DNA of 7,826 bases from CAZLWA01 sp964563165 (GTDB lineage Bacteria > CLD3 > SB21), in the NCBI GenBank assembly GCA_964563165.1, contig CAZLWA010000054.1, forward strand, positions 1-7,826, given 5' to 3'. Shown in pieces: positions 1 through 5,924 of the stretch (its first letter is position 1; every line of letters begins with the position of its first letter). The translations under genes were made by a program, and so were the position numbers. The notes below the pieces were generated by a model. It worked only from the letters and a program-made list of their open reading frames with translations, was not told the origin of the DNA and made no database searches.

Positions 1-126
1 ACCTCGTATCAGGAAATGAGTTGGATCCTGGATATCCCCGAGAAAACCGTAAAATCCAGACTGTTCACGGCGCGGCAGAACCTGAAAGAGATCATTGTTA
101 AAAAAGGAATGACCACCCATGGTTGA
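1..126 (+). CDS. ECF-type RNA polymerase sigma factor, C-terminal fragment (region 4)
   Basis: Only the last 41 codons are present; the gene enters from the left edge in frame 1 and stops at TGA 124-126. The translation contains YQEMSWILDIPEKTVKSR followed by a basic, Leu-rich helix. This is the helix-turn-helix of sigma-70 region 4, which reads the -35 element: (S/T)YxEh...L.hP..TVKSRL..AR..L is the usual ECF form. Region 2 lies outside the window, so the ECF subgroup cannot be assigned. The stop codon overlaps the start of the next gene by 8 bases, the usual tight coupling of an ECF sigma factor with its anti-sigma factor. A LuxR-type helix-turn-helix is the only real alternative, and the following membrane protein argues against it. 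Confidence 0.85.
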   Translation, partial: TSYQEMSWILDIPEKTVKSRLFTARQNLKEIIVKKGMTTHG

Positions 127-886
127 CGAAAAAAATATTTACTTGATGCATCAGGAGATCGACGGCGCCAATACGGAGGACGAAAGCGCCGCGCTGAGAT
201 CCTGTCTTGCCGACCCTGAGGCGCAGCACTATTATCAGGAACTTAACGAATTTTGCGCACACTTGAATAAACTGCCGGTCATGGAGCCGTCTTCGGGCCT
301 CCCTTACCGCATCGTACAGGTTCTGCCCCGGGATCATTATGCAAAGAAAACGGAAATGCATCCCCCGCTCCTGAACGGCCTTATTGAATTCCTGCGAGAA
401 CGTATTTCTTACCGGTATACGTTCGCCTTCTCTACAGGGCTTGCCGCGGGCATGGTGCTTTTATTCCTGATGAACTACCCCAAGGCTTATAATCCGACCG
501 ACGTAACGGGCTCCATCGGTTTGGATCCAAATTGGAAAAAAACAGAGGATGTCACCTTTAACGATGCGGAAGTGCACGGAGAAGTTGCCATACGGCACGA
601 TCAAGATAAAATGTTGATCGAATTGCATGTGCAATCCACCGCTTCCGTCGAAGCGATCGTGCAATTTGACCGTCTCCATTACGTCTTCGACGCGTTTCAA
701 TTTTCCGATAATTCTGACCCCGGTACCGTCCAAATAAAGGCCTCCGAATGCCGCATAACCAATACCGGGGACCGCCGGTACACGATCCTGTTAAGAGAAA
801 TATCGCCGGCTGCAGTTCATTTTGCTTTATATGCTTCGGACCGTATGCTCTTTCAGAAGACTTTCATTTCCCCCGGGGACCGATGA
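119..886 (+). CDS. Putative single-pass membrane anti-sigma factor
   Basis: This 255-residue protein probably holds the upstream ECF sigma factor at the inner membrane. Residues 1-60 resemble the cytoplasmic sigma-binding region of anti-sigma factors: an acidic helix with HQEIDG near residue 11, then LADPEAQHYYQEL at 30-42. A basic stretch (RERISYRY, 93-100) precedes one hydrophobic segment at about 100-118. Residues 120-255 would be a periplasmic, beta-rich sensor domain that I do not recognise. There is no H-x3-C-x2-C zinc motif, so it is not a classical ZAS-type anti-sigma factor. The ATG at 119 lies inside the sigma gene (overlap 119-126), with AAGGA at 104-108 as the ribosome binding site, which points to translational coupling. 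The role rests on position, topology and N-terminal style rather than a diagnostic motif. Confidence 0.7.
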   Translation: MVDEKNIYLMHQEIDGANTEDESAALRSCLADPEAQHYYQELNEFCAHLNKLPVMEPSSGLPYRIVQVLPRDHYAKKTEMHPPLLNGLIEFLRERISYRYTFAFSTGLAAGMVLLFLMNYPKAYNPTDVTGSIGLDPNWKKTEDVTFNDAEVHGEVAIRHDQDKMLIELHVQSTASVEAIVQFDRLHYVFDAFQFSDNSDPGTVQIKASECRITNTGDRRYTILLREISPAAVHFALYASDRMLFQKTFISPGDR

Positions 887-976
887 ATTTGACATTATTT
901 GATTTATACCGTCAACTTTTGCGTTTTGAAGTTGTATTTAAAGTAATATAAGAGTAGATACTAACCACTCATTTAC
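887..976 (+). promoter_or_regulatory. AT-rich intergenic region with inverted repeat; likely promoter region of the repeat-protein gene
   Basis: The 101-base gap between the anti-sigma gene and the next gene is clearly AT-rich. It holds an inverted repeat CAACTT (913-918) / AAGTTG (929-934) with a 10-base spacer. The AAC core of the left arm resembles the -35 core of many ECF-dependent promoters, so this could be a target of the upstream sigma factor. It could equally be an operator or chance. A TTGACA hexamer lies at 889-894, but I see no convincing -10 box at the right distance. TAATAT and TATAAG occur at 944-952. I cannot choose a transcription start. Confidence 0.3.
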
Positions 977-984
977 AAGGAGGT
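977..984 (+). promoter_or_regulatory. Strong Shine-Dalgarno site (AAGGAGGT)
   Basis: A full AAGGAGGT lies 3 bases before the ATG at 988. It fixes the start of the repeat-protein gene and is much stronger than the sites before the other plus-strand genes here, so high translation is likely. Confidence 0.85.
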
Positions 985-987
985 CCC

Positions 988-1707
988 ATGAATTCTCACA
1001 TCAAAAACTGGCTCATTGGCGGAGCCGCACTGGCCGCTGCGGCGGTAGTTTATTTTTCGTTCTTTTATCCCCCGGTATCGGAAAGCGACACGGCGGGCAC
1101 TATCGGCGGCGTAAAGCAGGCCGAAAAGTACAAAACTGAACAGATGCAGGAAGCGGATGTCCTTCTTCAGAATACCGAATTGCAGACGATGCTGCAGAAT
1201 GACAAGATCCAGCGCTTGTTATCCGATGAGAATTTTCAAAAAGCATTGCGCGATGAAAACTTCTCAAAGCTCGTCGCCACCGATGAATTCGGGAAACTCG
1301 TGGCCGGCGGCGGAGACCTGGCAAAGTTGATCGCGAGCGGAGATTTGGAAAAAGCCATCGCGACTAACGATGAATTAAATAAGAAGTCCCTGGGAAAAAC
1401 CGGAAGCTCAAGCGTTGACATGCAAAAAGCCATCGCGACTAACGATGACTTGAACAAGAAGTCACTCGGAAAAGCCGGAAGCTCAAACGAGGACATGCAA
1501 AAAGCCATGAGTTCTTCCCAGGAACTGATGAAACAGCTCCTGAATAACCGCGAATTCAGCAAAGCCATTCTGGATAAAACTTTCCAGAAGGCAATTACGA
1601 GCGAAGATTTCGGAAAAGCGATGCTTAGCAAGACGTTCCAAAAAGCCATTACCAACCGGACTGTTCTGGAACGGGTTTCCTCAGAATACGGAATGAAACC
1701 CAGATAA
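988..1707 (+). CDS. Membrane-anchored nonapeptide-repeat protein, function unknown
   Basis: I do not recognise the family. The 239-residue product starts with a short basic N-terminus and one hydrophobic segment (residues 8-27), an uncleaved anchor or a signal peptide without an obvious cleavage site. The rest is hydrophilic, Lys-rich and predicted helical. From about residue 62 it is made of roughly 9-residue units of the pattern x-(D/E)-(F/L/M)-x-K-(A/L)-(I/V/L)-x-x: ENFQKALRD (81-89), ENFSKLVAT (90-98), DEFGKLVAG (99-107), GDLEKAIAT (118-126), REFSKAILD (188-196), KTFQKAITS (197-205), EDFGKAMLS (206-214), KTFQKAITN (215-223). A larger 25-residue block is duplicated at 122-171. The units recall STI1-like 'LL.np.F...L' repeats, which is weak support for a binding role. 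The gene is probably monocistronic: strong ribosome binding site before it, terminator after it. It lies next to the sigma/anti-sigma pair and may be its target. Confidence 0.8.
   Translation: MNSHIKNWLIGGAALAAAAVVYFSFFYPPVSESDTAGTIGGVKQAEKYKTEQMQEADVLLQNTELQTMLQNDKIQRLLSDENFQKALRDENFSKLVATDEFGKLVAGGGDLAKLIASGDLEKAIATNDELNKKSLGKTGSSSVDMQKAIATNDDLNKKSLGKAGSSNEDMQKAMSSSQELMKQLLNNREFSKAILDKTFQKAITSEDFGKAMLSKTFQKAITNRTVLERVSSEYGMKPR
1351..1500 (+). repeat. 75-bp tandem duplication inside the repeat-protein gene
   Basis: Two adjacent in-frame 75-base units (1351-1425 and 1426-1500) encode 25 residues each, with 21 of 25 residues and, by eye, 66 of 75 bases identical. A third copy begins at 1501 with AAAGCCAT and then diverges. 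Five of the nine base differences are at third codon positions, so the duplication is not very recent and its protein sequence has been kept. Confidence 0.9.
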
Positions 1708-1733
1708 CGATTCCTGACCAGCTGTTGACTAAA

Positions 1734-1773
1734 AAAGGAGATAACGGTTTTCCGCTATCTCCTTTCTTTTATT
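1734..1773 (+). terminator. Rho-independent terminator of the repeat-protein gene
   Basis: A 14-bp stem with one A/C mismatch pairs 1734-1747 (AAAGGAGATAACGG) with 1752-1765 (CCGCTATCTCCTTT) around a TTTT loop, followed by a T-rich tract (TCTTTTATTT). It begins 26 bases after the TAA at 1705-1707 and separates this gene from the metalloprotease gene. A-rich sequence before the stem could let it work weakly in the other direction, but no minus-strand gene lies there. Confidence 0.9.
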
Positions 1774-1811
1774 TAATCTAAGTTCCATTTCAAATAAATA
1801 AAGTTGTACTT

Positions 1812-1834
1812 CGCAGGCTTAAGCCTGCGCCTAC
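1812..1834 (-). repeat. REP-like palindrome, copy 1 (GTAG foot, minus strand)
   Basis: CGCAGGCTTAAGCCTGCG (1812-1829) is a perfect 18-base palindrome. Read on the minus strand it is preceded by GTAG (1834-1831) and one G. A GTAG tetranucleotide at the 5' foot of a short hairpin is the hallmark of REP elements mobilised by REP-associated tyrosine transposases (RAYTs). It pairs with copy 2 to form a BIME-like unit. No transposase gene is in the window. The perfect symmetry also allows a protein-binding site, but the GTAG foot shared with copy 2 favours REP. Confidence 0.7.
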
Positions 1835-1853
1835 CACTCACTTCACATGGCCG

Positions 1854-1876
1854 GTAGCCGCAACCTTTAGGTTGCG
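1854..1876 (+). repeat. REP-like hairpin, copy 2 (GTAG foot, plus strand)
   Basis: GTAG (1854-1857) is followed by one C and then CGCAACCTTTAGGTTGCG (1859-1876), which pairs CGCAACCT with AGGTTGCG around TT. It has the same plan as copy 1: a GTAG foot, one spacer base, and an 18-base hairpin beginning and ending in CGCA/TGCG or CGCAA/TTGCG. It has a different stem sequence and the opposite orientation. The two feet face each other across 19 bases. The hairpin ends one base before the ATG at 1877, which is one reason to prefer the start at 1913 for the next gene. If transcribed, it would sit in that gene's 5' leader. Confidence 0.7.
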
Positions 1877-1912
1877 ATGGAACAATACAATCTTATTCCA
1901 ACCACGATACAC

Positions 1913-4834
1913 ATGCTTAAGAGGTTTCTTTTGTTGGCGCTTGCCGGCAGCCTGCCGGTTCATGCGCAATTCTCAAGCCTGGAGACGAAGGATCTGCGGG
2001 TTATTTACTACGGGCAATCCTACGTTTATCTCGTGCAGCACATCACCCGGTGCTCCGAGAACGCCCTTCAATTTCATAAAAACCTTTTTCACTACCGCCC
2101 CGGCGAAAAAATAACCGTCCTTCTGCACGATTTCAATGATTACGGCAATGCCGGAGCGGATGCGCTTCCGCGGGATCACGTAACCTTGTCCATTGCACCG
2201 AACAATTACGTTTATGAGACCGTACCGGCCAATGAAAGAATGAATTCGACGATGAATCACGAATTCGTTCATATCGTCTCCACAGATGCCATTTCGAGGC
2301 CCGACAGCTTTTTTCGTTCAATTTTTTTGGGGAAAGTATCCACGACTTCGGAACAACCGGTAACGATCCTCTACAGCTACCTCACCAACCCGCGCCGGTA
2401 TGCGCCGCGGTGGTATCACGAAGGGATCGCGGTCTTCATGGAAACCTGGATGGCGGGCGGATTGGGAAGAGCGCTCGGTGCGTATGATGAAATGGCTTTC
2501 CGGACGATGGTGCTCGACAGCAGCACCATCTATGACATGGTCGGGCTGGAGTCCGAGGGAACTAAAGTCGATTTTCAGGTCGGGGTTAATTCCTATCTCT
2601 ACGGCACGCGATTCGTGTCCTATCTCGCCTATCAGTACGGCCCGGAGAGTCTGATAAGATGGATCACGCGCACCGACAGCAGCGCCGGCTATTTTGCCGC
2701 CGATTTTAAGAGAGTCTACGGTCTTCCGCTCGACCGCGCCTGGCTGGAGTGGATCCAATGGGAGCGCCAATTCCAAAAATCGAATCTGGACTCTATCCGG
2801 CAATATCCCGTTACGGCCTCCCGGAATATTTCCGGACGGGCCCTGGGATCGGTATCACGGGCCTATTACGATTCGTCGCTGCACCGCATTTTTGTGGGCG
2901 TCAACTATCCCGGGCAAGTTCCGCATCTTGCTGCGCTCGATCGCACCGACGGACGCATGGAAAAGATCTGCGACGTAAAAGGTGCGACTTTGTATTCGGT
3001 CACGTCCCTTGCGTACGACGATTCCGGAAGTACCTTATTTTATACGACGGATAACAACGACTGGCGCGATCTCAATAGCGTTGATGTGGAATCCGGCCGT
3101 TCGCGCCTGCTCATCAAAGATGTGCGCGTCGGCGACCTTGCTTTCAATAAAACAGACCGCGCCCTGTGGGGAATTCGTCATTACAACGGGATTTCGACCC
3201 TCGTGAGAATCCCCTACCCGTATTCCGAGTGGAATCAAATCTATTCGTGGCCTTATGGAAAAGATATGTACGATATCGATATCTCGTCCGACGGCAAGTA
3301 CCTTTCGGGAGCTCTCGCGGAGATCAGCGGAAAACAAACTCTGATCCTGATGGAGATTTCCAAACTGATCGCAGATACCGCGTCCTACGAAACGCTCTTC
3401 GATTTCGAGACCAGCCTTCCCGCAAATTTTATTTTTTCTCCCGACGGAAGGTATTTGTACGGATCATCCTATTACAGCGGAGTTTCCAACATCTTCCGGT
3501 ACGAATTCGGGACAAAAAAGATGGAGGCCCTCACGAATAGTGAAACCGGTATATTCAGGCCCGTTCCGGTGCCCGGCGATTCGCTGCTGGTATTCCGGTA
3601 TACCGCGACGGGGTTCGTGCCCGTCCTGATCGCCGATAAAGCCGTGGAGAATGTCAGCGCTATCAATTTCCTGGGGCAGAAAATCGTTGAAAAATATCCG
3701 GTGGTAAAAAAATGGCAGGTCGGATCGCCGGCCCTGATCAAAATAGATTCGCTGACAACGTATTCCGGAGACTATTCCGCTTTGAAGAATATCCGGCTCG
3801 CCAGCGCCTATCCCGTCGTCGAGGGGTATAAAAATTTTAAAGCGTACGGCGCGCGCCTGAATTTTTCGGATCCCGTAGGGCTGTATAATCTGGACATCAC
3901 GGCTTCTTTTACGCCCAACTCGGTCCTGGATCAAAAAGAGCGGTGGCACCTAACCGCCGATTACAGTTATCTGAATTGGAAATCCACGTTCAAATACAAC
4001 GGCGCGGATTTTTATGATCTGTTCGGTCCGACCAAGACCAGCCGCAAAGGCTATTCGCTGGGGATCAGCTACCGCAAACCTTTGTTATTCGATGATCCGA
4101 AGAGCATGGATTACACCGTCGGCGTCACCGGTTACGGCGGGCTTGAACAGCTGCCTGATTTTCAAAATGTCGGCGCTACGTTTAACAAATTTATTTCGGC
4201 AAATGCAGGATTTAATTATAAGTACCTCCGGTCGTCCCTGGGCGCTGTGGATTTCGAAAAAGGATATAAATGGCAGATCGTTACGAGCGGCAACTACGTT
4301 AACAGTAAAATGTTCCCAAGGCTGTATTCCAATTTTGATTTCGGTTTTCCTTTACCTGTCGACCATTCGTCCATTTGGCTGCGGAGCTCCGCAGGGAAAT
4401 CTTTCGGGCCCCGAAGTAATCCGTTTGCCAATTTTTATTTCGGCGGATTCGGGAATAACTGGGTCGACCACGCAACCGAGACGCAGTACCGCGAATATTA
4501 TTCTTTTCCCGGCGTGGAGTTGAATTCGATACCGGGCACCGCCTACGGAAAACTGCTTGCGGAATGGCTCCTGCCGCCGGTGCGATTCCGCCACTTAGGA
4601 ACTCCGTCATTTTATCTGACCTGGGCGCGCCTCTCCGTCTTTTCAACGGGTATCGTAACTAACGGGGACGGCCTTACCGGCCGAAAGACCCTGTACAATA
4701 TCGGATCTCAGCTTGATTTCAGGGTGATCATGCTGTCCTATCTTAAACTCACCTTCTCGGTCGGCTACGCGCAGGCCTTTGAAAGGTCTCAGCCGGTTTC
4801 CAATCAATGGATGTTCTCGCTGAAGGTATTGTAA
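1913..4834 (+). CDS. Exported metalloprotease-propeller-outer membrane barrel fusion protein
   Basis: This 973-residue protein starts with a clear signal peptide (MLKRFLLLALAGSLPVHA, cleavage after residue 18). That favours ATG 1913 over ATG 1877, which would add 12 residues before it and abuts a REP hairpin; neither start has a good Shine-Dalgarno site. Residues about 20-290 form a peptidase MA-like (gluzincin) domain: H116-E117-F-V-H120 supplies two zinc ligands and the general base, and W167-Y-H-E170-G-I-A offers the likely third ligand. Residues about 300-600 look like a TolB/PD40 beta-propeller, with units such as ISSDGKYL (near 454) and FSPDGRYLYG (near 506). Residues about 640-973 alternate hydrophobic and polar residues, with many aromatics, and resemble an Omp85/BamA-type barrel; FYFGGFGNN near 840 sits where the family has its GG..RGF-like loop. 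It would be anchored in the outer membrane and act on unknown protein substrates. The protease call is firm, the barrel call less so. The PrsW-like gene follows 35 bases downstream, probably co-transcribed. Confidence 0.8.
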   Translation: MLKRFLLLALAGSLPVHAQFSSLETKDLRVIYYGQSYVYLVQHITRCSENALQFHKNLFHYRPGEKITVLLHDFNDYGNAGADALPRDHVTLSIAPNNYVYETVPANERMNSTMNHEFVHIVSTDAISRPDSFFRSIFLGKVSTTSEQPVTILYSYLTNPRRYAPRWYHEGIAVFMETWMAGGLGRALGAYDEMAFRTMVLDSSTIYDMVGLESEGTKVDFQVGVNSYLYGTRFVSYLAYQYGPESLIRWITRTDSSAGYFAADFKRVYGLPLDRAWLEWIQWERQFQKSNLDSIRQYPVTASRNISGRALGSVSRAYYDSSLHRIFVGVNYPGQVPHLAALDRTDGRMEKICDVKGATLYSVTSLAYDDSGSTLFYTTDNNDWRDLNSVDVESGRSRLLIKDVRVGDLAFNKTDRALWGIRHYNGISTLVRIPYPYSEWNQIYSWPYGKDMYDIDISSDGKYLSGALAEISGKQTLILMEISKLIADTASYETLFDFETSLPANFIFSPDGRYLYGSSYYSGVSNIFRYEFGTKKMEALTNSETGIFRPVPVPGDSLLVFRYTATGFVPVLIADKAVENVSAINFLGQKIVEKYPVVKKWQVGSPALIKIDSLTTYSGDYSALKNIRLASAYPVVEGYKNFKAYGARLNFSDPVGLYNLDITASFTPNSVLDQKERWHLTADYSYLNWKSTFKYNGADFYDLFGPTKTSRKGYSLGISYRKPLLFDDPKSMDYTVGVTGYGGLEQLPDFQNVGATFNKFISANAGFNYKYLRSSLGAVDFEKGYKWQIVTSGNYVNSKMFPRLYSNFDFGFPLPVDHSSIWLRSSAGKSFGPRSNPFANFYFGGFGNNWVDHATETQYREYYSFPGVELNSIPGTAYGKLLAEWLLPPVRFRHLGTPSFYLTWARLSVFSTGIVTNGDGLTGRKTLYNIGSQLDFRVIMLSYLKLTFSVGYAQAFERSQPVSNQWMFSLKVL

Positions 4835-4869
4835 ATTCCATTCGCTCGTCAACGATGCACTGAACGCCT

Positions 4870-5874
4870 ATGAATATAGTCCATGTCGCACTCAGCGTAC
4901 TGCCGGTACTTTTGTTTCTCACGGCGCTGATTTTCTTGGACGGCTACAAATTGATCAAGTTTCGTTCGATCTCCCTGGCCGTCACCGCAGGAATGATCGC
5001 TGCGCTGCTCGCTTTAGTCATCAACGGCATCGTTTCCAGAGAGCTTGGGCTCGAGCCAAGAGATTTTTCAAAATACGTAGCGCCGGTCATTGAAGAATTC
5101 TTTAAAGCAGCGTCGGTCATTTATCTCATCCGGTCCGGGAAAATAGGATTTATCGTGGACGCGGCTATCTTCGGTTTTGCTATGGGAGCGGGATTTTCCG
5201 CCGTCGAAAATATCCACTATATTTACTTTTCTTTTCAAACCCCCGTTGTCACCTGGATCATTCGCGGCTTCGGTACCGCACTCATGCACGGGGGAACGAC
5301 TGCCATTGCGGCTGTGATCATCAAAAATTTGTTCGACCGGCTGGGCGGCCCGTGGTGGACGGCATTACCCGGTTTGGCGGCCGCCATGGCCCTTCACTCC
5401 TTTTTTAACCATTTTTTTATCTCTCCTGAGATTACGACGCTTTTAGTATTGGCTGTTCTGCCTGCCACGCTGATCCTTGTGTTTCAGCAAAGTGAAAAAG
5501 CCATGCAGCGCTGGTTGGGCGCCGGCTTTGATAATGACATGCAGCTGCTGCAGATGATCGTGTCCGGTGAGGTCGCCCATTCACGCCCGGGACAATATTT
5601 GCTGTCACTTAAAACAAAATTCAAAGGAGAAACCGTGGCGGACATGTTGTGTTTGCTTCGGATCCATCTGGAATTATCACTGAGTGCGAAGGGTATTTTA
5701 CTGATGCGGAAATCCGGTTTTGAACCGCATGGAGATCCGGAGGTGATCGAAAAATTTGCGGAATTGAAATATTTGGAAAAAAAAATAGGGCCTACGGGCC
5801 GATTGGCTATGGGTCCTGTCGTACAGACCAAAAGCCAGGACTTGTGGCAGCTGCATTTTCTTAAAACCAACTGA
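4870..5874 (+). CDS. PrsW-family intramembrane metalloprotease with C-terminal cytosolic domain
   Basis: The 334-residue protein has about seven hydrophobic segments in residues 1-205 and carries the PrsW/CPBP-superfamily motifs: E75-E76-F-F-K79 (EExxK), the conserved GFAMGAGFSAVEN block (102-114), H140 in ALMHGGTTA, and H176-x3-N180 in ALHSFFNHF. The Glu and His residues are the presumed metal ligands inside the membrane. Bacillus PrsW makes the first cut in the anti-sigma factor RsiW; this protein may cut a membrane protein in a similar way, though its substrate is unknown. Residues about 207-334 form a soluble, mostly helical extension that I do not recognise and that may control activity. 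The gene lies 35 bases after the metalloprotease-barrel gene on the same strand with no terminator between, so an operon is likely. It has no strong ribosome binding site. The family call is secure; orthology to Bacillus PrsW is not. Confidence 0.88.
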   Translation: MNIVHVALSVLPVLLFLTALIFLDGYKLIKFRSISLAVTAGMIAALLALVINGIVSRELGLEPRDFSKYVAPVIEEFFKAASVIYLIRSGKIGFIVDAAIFGFAMGAGFSAVENIHYIYFSFQTPVVTWIIRGFGTALMHGGTTAIAAVIIKNLFDRLGGPWWTALPGLAAAMALHSFFNHFFISPEITTLLVLAVLPATLILVFQQSEKAMQRWLGAGFDNDMQLLQMIVSGEVAHSRPGQYLLSLKTKFKGETVADMLCLLRIHLELSLSAKGILLMRKSGFEPHGDPEVIEKFAELKYLEKKIGPTGRLAMGPVVQTKSQDLWQLHFLKTN

Positions 5875-5924
5875 ATACGCGGAACGAGGAGTGAAGGTCC
5901 ATTGAAGAGAAATAAAATTCTGCT

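Noticed and set aside
461..733. Minus-strand open frame of 90 codons inside the anti-sigma gene
   Set aside because: It is a shadow of the plus-strand gene; the product has no recognisable motif and no ribosome binding site was seen.
868..878. CCCCGGGG palindrome at the end of the anti-sigma gene as a terminator
   Set aside because: It has no room for a loop, lies inside the coding sequence and is not followed by a T tract.
1351..1500. Tandem repeat considered as a CRISPR-like array
   Set aside because: The units are adjacent, in frame and without spacers, so this is a coding duplication.
1236..1655. Minus-strand open frame of 139 codons opposite the repeat protein
   Set aside because: Its apparent repeats (MAFCMS, DFLF) are the reverse complement of the plus-strand repeats; the plus strand has the perfect Shine-Dalgarno site, membrane anchor and terminator.
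2318..2803. Minus-strand open frame of 161 codons opposite the metalloprotease domain
   Set aside because: The plus strand carries HEFVH and the conserved WYHEGIA in frame; the minus product is Arg- and Pro-rich shadow sequence.
4668..4684. Short inverted repeat CGGCC-TTACC-GGCCG near the end of the barrel domain
   Set aside because: The five-base arms lie inside coding sequence and lack a GTAG foot or T tract; chance is the simplest explanation.
5875..5924. Possible bidirectional terminator between the convergent genes
   Set aside because: I found no stem-loop with a T or A tract in these 50 bases, so none is annotated.
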